Assembly (NCBI RefSeq): GCF_046630445.1
Contig: NC_092339.1
Span: forward strand, 311,859,501 to 311,923,500
DNA from: Rutidosis leptorrhynchoides
Lineage: Eukaryota > Streptophyta > Magnoliopsida > Asterales > Asteraceae
DNA length: 64,000 nucleotides
Direction: 5' to 3'
In this document: positions 57,835 through 64,000 of the stretch, one piece after another
Position numbering within the stretch: the stretch's first letter is position 1
Layout: every line of letters begins with the position of its first letter
Translations under genes and position numbers: made by a program
The notes under the pieces: model-generated
What the model saw: the letters and a program-made list of their open reading frames with translations, nothing else
Database searches by the model: none
What the model was told of the DNA's origin: nothing

Positions 57835-60800
57835 TTACAAGGAACAGGAGAATGTTCTTTAGGAGAAGGTAATAAACCAATTGATGAAGCTGAAATGTTA
57901 GCTACACTTATAGCTAATGGATATGAACCAACAACAGAAGAAATTCAAATGCTAAAAGAAGAAGACAGATATCGATATAAATCATCGATAGAAGAACCTC
58001 CGAAATTAGAGTTAAAGCCACTTCCAAACCATTTGGAATACGCTTATTTACATGGTGAATCTGAATTACCTGTAATAATATCGTCTTCTCTTACTGAATA
58101 TGAGAAATCACAACTCATTTCTGTGTTGAAAGCTCATAAACCAGCCATTGCATGGAAGATTCATGATATTAAAGGAATAAGTCCTTCGTATTGCACACAT
58201 AAAATCCTTATGGAAGAAGGTCATAAAACGTATGTGCAACGCCAATGAAGACTAAATCCGAATATGCAAGATGTAGTTAAAAAAGAAATTATTAAACTGC
58301 TAGACGCAGGTCTAATTTATCTAATTTCTGATAGTCCATGGGTAAGCCCAGTTCAATGCGTGCCTAAGAAGGGTGGCATGACTGTCATTACAAATGAAAA
58401 AAATGAGCTTATTCCTACTAGGACTGTAACAGGATGGCGTGTATGTATTGATTATAGAAAATTAAATGACGCCACCAGAAAAGATCACTTTCCCTTACCT
58501 TTCATTGATCAAATGTTGGAAAGATTAGCCGGAAATAGTTTTTATTGTTTTCTTGATGGATTTTCTGGATACTTTCAAATTCCAATAGCACCCGAAGATC
58601 AAGAGAAAACCACATTCACGTGCCCTTATGGTACTTTTGCTTACAAACACATGCCATTTGGACTTTGCAACGCCCCTGCAACCTTTCAAAGGTGCATGAT
58701 GGCGATTTTTCACAACATGATAGAAGAATGCATGGAAGTTTTCATGGATGACTTTTCAGTCTTCGGTGATACATTTGAATCATGTCTAGTTAATCTGGAA
58801 CGAATGCTTATTAGATGCGAACAATCAAATCTAGTACTTAATTGGGAGAAATGCCATTTCATGGTTAAAGAAGGCATCGTTCTTGGACATAAAATTTCAA
58901 AAGAAGGAATTGAAGTGGATAGAGCTAAAGTAGATGTAATTGCTAAACTTCCACATCCCACCAATGTTAGAGGAGTTAGGAGTTTTCTAGGGCATGCCTG
59001 TTTTTACCGACGTTTCATAAAAGATTTTTCTAAAATTGCCACTCCTATGAATAAACTCCTAGAAAAGGATGCTCCATTCATCTTTTCAGATGAATGTATC
59101 AAATCTTTTAATATTCTTAAAGAGAAACTCACTAATGCGCCGATCATGATAACACCAAATTGGAATCTACCGTTTGAACTAATGTGCGATGCAAGTGATT
59201 TTGCAATGGGAGCCGTTTTAGGACAAAGGATTGAAAAAAGATTTCAACCTATATATTATGCTAGTAAGACGTTACAAGGAGCACAAACAAATTACACAAC
59301 TACTGAAAAAGAACTCCTTGCTATTGTCTTTGCTTTTGACAAATTTCGTTCATATCTCGTTCTAGCAAAAACGGTGGTCTATACCGACCATTCTGCTCTT
59401 AGATACCTATTTTCGAAACAAGATGCCAAATCAAGATTAATCTGTTGGATCTTACTCTTACAAGAATTCGATATTGAAATCCGAGATAAAAGAGGAGCAG
59501 AAAATCTCACCACTGATAATCTTTCTCGTCTTGAAAATCCTGAATTAGAAGTTCTAAATGAATCGGCCATACATGACAACTTCCCGGATGAATATCTATT
59601 GAAGATAGATTATAATGAAATACCATGGTTTGCAGACTATGCAAACTACTTAGTATGTGGATTCCTTGAAAAAGGATTATCGTACCAAAAACGAAAGAAA
59701 TTCTTCAGTGATATAAAACACTATTTTTGGGAAGATCCACATCTGTTTAAAAGTTGTCCCGATGGAATAATACGCCGATGTGTATTCGGAGATGAACCTA
59801 GTAAAATTTTAAACCATTGTCACACAGGACCAACAGGAGGGCAGTATGGGCCTCAACTAACAGCAAGAAAAGTTTATGATACTGGATTCTATTGGCCTAC
59901 AATTTACAAAGACGCACACCTTCTTTGCAAATCCTGTGATGCTTGTCAAAGGGCCGGAAAAATAAGTCAACGTGATGAAATGCCACAAAATGTCATTCAA
60001 GTATGTGAAGTATTTGACATTTGGGGTATTGACTTTATGGGTCCATTTCCAAAATCTCATAATAATCTCTATATTCTCGTAGCCATTGATTATGTATCTA
60101 AATGGGCGGAAGCACAAGCTCTCCCAACTAACGATGCACGAGTTGTAGTCAACTTTTTAAAGCATCTTTTTGCAAGGTTTGGAACACCGAAAGCTTTAAT
60201 AAGTGATCGGGGAACTCATTTCTGTAATAATCAACTTGAGAAAGTTCTTAAAAGATATGGAGTAACTCATAAAATCTCCACTGCTTATCATCCACAAACA
60301 AGTGGACAAGTTGAAAATACCAACCGAGCTTTAAAACGTATTCTAGAGAAAACCGTAGGATCAAATCCAAAGGAATGGTCCATTAAGTTGGAGGATGCAC
60401 TCTGGGCTTTTAGAACAGCCTACAAAACTCCAATTGGAACCACACCTTTTAAACTCGTCTACGGAAAAGCATGTCATCTTCTAGTAGAAATTGAACACAA
60501 AGCATTTTGGGCTTTGAAGACATGTAATCTTGATTTACATGAAGCTGGACGTCTACGATTAAGTCAATTAAATGAATTAGAAGAATTAAGACATGAAGCA
60601 TACGAAAATTCGTTAATCTATAAAGAAAGAACGAAGAAATGGCATGATAAAAGAATCAGAAGTTCAAAAGAATTTAAAGAAGGAGACAGAGTTCTTCTTT
60701 TCAATTCACGATTCAAGCTATTTCCTGGAAATTTGAAATCAAGATGGTCTGGACCATTCATAGTCAAAAGAGTTTTCCCATACGGAACGATAGAATTAAT

Positions 60801-60915
60801 AAATTCAAATGGAATTGAATTTAAAGTTAATGGTCACAGAGTTAAACATTACATAGATAGTCCGATGGAAGTCGACAACGAAGTTAATCACAATTTCGAT
60901 ACCACAGCTAACTAA
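57835..60915 (+). pseudogene. Athila pol: RT, RNase H, integrase
   Basis: Continues the gag frame; one TGA at 58246-58248 (from CGA) precedes an uninterrupted 883-residue stretch starting [19 protein letters not shown] (58264). In that stretch: RT with [35 protein letters not shown] and catalytic FMDD at residue ~160; RNase H with [15 protein letters not shown] (~305), [11 protein letters not shown] and YTDHSAL; integrase zinc site HCHTG..GG..G...C..CDACQRAG, and Asp in [10 protein letters not shown] (~589), Asp in ISDRGTHF (~648) and Glu in [10 protein letters not shown] (~683). It ends without a chromodomain. All catalytic residues are present, so damage is limited to stops. Confidence 0.92.
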
Positions 60916-61079
60916 GTGTGAGGAGAATCAAGTCTTTTAAGGATTTTATGTATTTCTGTTAGAGTTAGATTGTCTGTTTTCGTGTAGTTCTCGAAAATGG
61001 AACCCGAATGGTCTTTCCCTAGCAGACCCTAAAGAACTAGTCTTCTCCCCCCATTCTGAATTTTTATTTTTTTTAGGAA

Positions 61080-61454
61080 ATGAAGACTGCCTGTGAACTA
61101 AACCATAGTCTAATGCTACACGCCTTGATCACTAAACGTAATAATGACACACTTCTGAGTGAAATAGTATCAGTAATCAGAGAAAGATTGGACGGAGTAA
61201 GAAAAGAATCCAGATGCGAAGATAATAAGTTACAATTTGGTAAAGGAAAATCAAAATCCGCAGCGAAAAGAAGAGAACGACACCTTGAAAGATGTCACAA
61301 ATGCGGAAAATGGTCACATGGAGGTAAATGTTCAAATAATCAAACCTATTAAAATACCGAATTTGTTACTTTATGCAGAGACGTACCGTTCATATGTCTA
61401 GAAGAAAAAACACTGAATGCTCGAGGTTACGCCTATGTAGCTATGGAAAACTAA
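61080..61454 (+). pseudogene. small Cys/His ORF after Athila pol
   Basis: ATG at 61080 opens a basic 90-residue frame (MKTACELNHSLMLHALITKR ... KSKSAAKRRERHLERCHKCG) with CHKCGKWSHGGKC, a CX2CX4HX3C zinc-knuckle-like motif one residue shorter than the gag type. After a TAA at 61350 the same frame continues for 33 codons (NTEFVTLCRDVPFICLEEKT ... GYAYVAMEN) to TAA at 61452, and this tail looks like real coding sequence. It lies 165 bp after the pol stop. Full length would be about 124 residues. Family unknown; a nucleic-acid-binding role is only a guess from the motif and charge. Confidence 0.5.
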
Positions 61455-62612
61455 TTAAACCGACTATCTTATGAATGGGATAGATCATATAACTAAGAAT
61501 ACTATCTCACAGGTAAGTCTGTACAGTTTTTATTTTTTTATTTTTATTTTTAACCTTTTGATAATAAACGCTAATTTGTTCGCTATAAAGTATTAAATTG
61601 GTATTGAATAAAATTAGGTTTGGCGACCGAAATTATTGATATCATACAAAAATTTATTACATCACTGTGAAATTTAACGTTTATTCTTAAGGTATAAATA
61701 TCTTTAATCAATCAATCCAAAATATTTCAAAAATTCGTCATGAGTTAAATTAGGTCATGGAACTGAAATTACTTTACCGAAAAGAGGGGCGCATATTTTT
61801 GATAATATTTGATTGATTAAAGTGGGATAAAAGCCAAAAAGATTTTTAATTTTATTTTTTTACCATGTTTTTAAAATTAATATATAAATATTAAATTAAT
61901 ATTTTGAACTTTGTAAAATCAATATATTTAAAATTGTAAATATTTGAAAAATTAATCTTTTTAATATAATTTTGTATGTATAAAAACAAAAATATAATAT
62001 AAGTTTGGTGTGAATTTACAATATGAATTTTAAATTTAAGTTTGGTGTGAATTTAAAAACAAAAATTTACTTTATTTCGCTAAGTTAAAAATATGATTTT
62101 TAAAATTCGTCGTGAGTTGAAGACTAGGTCGTTGAACCGAAATTGCTTTACCCGAGGGAGGGACGAGAACTTTTATTATCATTATTTTTAATCTTATTGA
62201 ATTAAAGTATGCCAAAAACATTAAAAAAATCCAAAAATCTTTACTTTTAAAACCGCGCTTTAAATTGACAAATTTTAAATTTTTGTCGAGGGACGGACTA
62301 GGACAACGATCCGAAACACCCTCGCTCCTAAAGGAAAACAAAATTTTTAGAATTTAATTAATTATAAGTTTTATAAAGTATAAAGTTTTATATAAAAAAA
62401 ATGCAAAAGTACTGTACCCGGGGCTCCATGCGATCGCATGGAGTTAGGCCTTTGTTTCCATGCGATCACATGGGGAGTAAAATCAGGCGTGATACAAGCA
62501 GTCGCCTGTTCTGTTCTTCAACACACAAAACACACAAACACGAACCAACCCCAAAATCACCTCTAAAATTCACAATTTTCCATCGTAATTCGTCATTTTT
62601 CTTGCTTTAATC
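61455..62612 (+). other. spacer upstream of Athila ORF3
   Basis: AT-rich, no gene. Repeated phrases 'cgtcRtgagttRaa...ctag/tcat.gaaccgaaattRctttac' at 61736 and 62107 indicate an old internal duplication of about 370 bp. Palindrome module locus 4 lies at 62424-62473, and 62515-62612 looks like a 5' untranslated leader (CA-rich). Confidence 0.55.
62424..62473. promoter_or_regulatory. paired palindrome module, locus 4 (upstream of ORF3)
   Basis: CTCCATGCGATCGCATGGAG (62424-62443) and CCATGCGATCACATGG (62458-62473), core gap 18 bp. It is about 140 bp before the ORF3 ATG, in promoter position. Confidence 0.65.
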
Positions 62613-64000
62613 ATGCCTAGATTCTCATTCTTCAGCAAAATGGTAAAAATTACACTCCTAAACTCATAAATTTGCTAGTTTTTGTGATAAATTCCAATTT
62701 TTTACCTAATGCAATTTTGTTAATTTCTAGTGTAATTAGTGTTAAATTGTTAGTATTTTATGCATGTATAACCTAGATTGATGCTATTTAACATGATTTG
62801 AAGCCAAAAACTTCAAAAATTTTAGAAATCTAGGGTTTGTGTTCTTGAGTAATTTGGGGCTTTTTGATATAAACAGGTTATGGCCAATTTTTGTTATGAA
62901 TTATTGCTAAATTGAGTAGTGTAACATGTTTAGATAGTTAAATGATCCAAACATTGATCCTAAACATGATTTTTGGAGATTAAAGTGGACTTTTTAAGTC
63001 CAAAATTCATGAACTTGATTAATTTGATATATTTGTCATTTGAGACTTGTTTAATTATTAGTAATGACTATTTTGACATGATATTTGAGTTAAATGCTTA
63101 TGAATTTTGTATATATTTTCATATGTGCTTATTTGAAAAGTGTAGAATTGTGAAAAATTGTGAAAATGTATATAAGTTTAATTTTGATTTAACATGTTAT
63201 AGTGATTGTTTTAAGTTGTTATTTTGCTAACACTAATGCATATTTGGATGCACAAATTTTGTGTTTAATGTGTTTTGCAGAAAGCCGATACTGGAGGTTC
63301 AGGAGCATCATCATCTAGACGACCAGCACCAGAACCAGAACCAGAAATGCAACACGAACAAGAACCACAACAGGAACAACAACAACAATAGCCTGATCAG
63401 CACGTACCTTATTATGATCCGGTACAGTTTGTTGATGAATTCATAGTATTCCCAATGAGGCCGCCAGTAGAATTCCCAACGATTCCTGAGCACACTCTGC
63501 ATCCTAATCTGAGATTTGATAGGAGATGGAGAGATTACGAGACATATCAAAGGAACAAATTCAAATTGGTAACAAAAAATGTAGAGGTGCCAAGGGTAAT
63601 CGATTGGGCCCCTTTGGAAACGGTCCATCTAGCTGACCGTGTTAGACAGCTTTTAGTTCAAAGGTATGGCAGTTCTTCTTTTACAGATTGGAAACGTCTT
63701 TTCACCATTCGTAGACCTGTATATAAGGAATGGTGTGTTGAGTTGATGAGTACTGTATCACTGGATACAAATATAGTTAGAATAGATGATAGAAGATTTC
63801 TTAGGTTTATCCTTGACGGTAGGATGTACAGAATGTCCATGCTGGATATGGCCAGGGCCTTACAGATATATACTCCTGGTGAGTTGCTATTACCCGATTG
63901 TACAAATTTGATTCATTATGGTGAAAGGGTAGATAGTAACTTTGACGCTGACGCCATTTGGAGGCGTATGTCACATTTTGATGTTTTTACACGAGCAGGA
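62613..64000 (+). pseudogene. Athila ORF3 (env-like position), two exons, incomplete
   Basis: Exon 1 (62613-62642) encodes MPRFSFFSKM and ends at ATG/gtaaaaat. The intron runs 62643-63280 (638 bp, GT...AG, ending tgttttgcag). Exon 2 begins AAA GCC GAT in the same frame: KADTGGSGASSSRRP, a Glu/Pro/Gln-rich stretch, a TAG at 63389 (probably CAG), then open to the window end (about 203 codons): VDEFIVFPMRPPVEFP, RFDRRWRDYETYQRNKFKLV, WKRLFTIRRPVYKEWCVELM, FLRFILDGRMYRMSMLDMAR. The exon 2 region resembles the conserved protein of Athila ORF 'Arabidopsis retrotransposon ORF-1 family'. It is called env-like by position, but no signal peptide or membrane segment is seen here. The 3' end is outside the window. 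Confidence 0.65.

Larger units (their letters stand above)
51871..64000 (+). mobile_element. Athila (Ty3/gypsy) retrotransposon, 3' end outside window
   Basis: Plus strand: 2000-bp LTR, tRNA-Asp primer site, leader, gag-pol in one frame, a small Cys/His ORF, a long non-coding spacer and ORF3. No chromodomain at the integrase end, an Athila-type gag (MEDRMRAKRTGQ, HMVTNQCQFSGAPKEDPYEHL) and an extra ORF after pol identify Athila. No indels are seen in 5.6 kb of gag-pol; only point stops. Confidence 0.9.

Noticed and set aside
61080..61352. host zinc-knuckle gene
   Set aside because: It lies directly after pol within the Athila element and the frame continues past its stop; better seen as element sequence.
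63311..63628. 105-codon minus-strand ORF
   Set aside because: Antisense of Athila ORF3 exon 2.

Overview
The window is plant nuclear DNA, very AT-rich, and I see no ordinary host gene in it. It is a stack of LTR retrotransposons and their remains, many of them nested. The lineages present (Ty1/copia with a UBN2-type gag, chromodomain Ty3/gypsy of the Tekay kind, Athila) and the style of their LTRs suggest a eudicot, probably Asteraceae; the family assignment is inference from memory of similar sequences, not a search.

Layout. 1-266 is the 3' end of a plus-strand Athila LTR. 267-15955 is a minus-strand copia element, 'A': 5' LTR 15713-15955, PBS, gag, protease, integrase, RT/RNase H and a further accessory ORF at 256-1438. 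Its pol is split at 6316-10544 by a 4.2-kb solo LTR with a 5-bp target duplication. 15956-31528 is a plus-strand, apparently non-coding copia element, 'B', whose LTR resembles that of A. A 12.7-kb non-autonomous gypsy element (LARD, 18506-31188, minus) sits inside B's polypurine-rich 3' part, with 4.1-kb LTRs. 31543-32715 is a copia relic, 'C'. 32716-44054 is a minus-strand chromovirus, 'T2', carrying two extra ORFs ahead of gag, one of them an F-box protein. 44055-51073 is a second chromovirus, 'T1', minus. 51074-51870 is unassigned. 51871-64000 is a plus-strand Athila, with 5' LTR, tRNA-Asp PBS, a single gag-pol frame carrying six stop codons, a small Cys/His ORF, and the start of a spliced third ORF that leaves the window.

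How they relate. The LARD and the solo LTR share LTR sequence, the PBS-proximal leader, the PPT and an upstream-of-gag hairpin with T2, so T2-type elements are the likely source of their enzymes. A and B share LTR ends, TATA region and a 9-bp motif (GATTCGGTA and its complement) repeated dozens of times, which suggests the same autonomous/non-autonomous relation. All gag-pol genes here are damaged; many lesions are C-to-T or G-to-A changes, as expected from deamination of methylated, silenced DNA.

Most unusual points: (1) a 46-bp module of two CATGCGATCGCATG palindromes spaced exactly 32 bp centre to centre occurs at four places, in two gypsy lineages, including just upstream of a TATA box in the Athila LTR and just upstream of the spliced Athila ORF3; (2) T2 has an intact captured F-box ORF plus an intact acidic ORF, while its gag-pol is broken; (3) Athila ORF3 can be read as a two-exon gene with a 638-bp intron.
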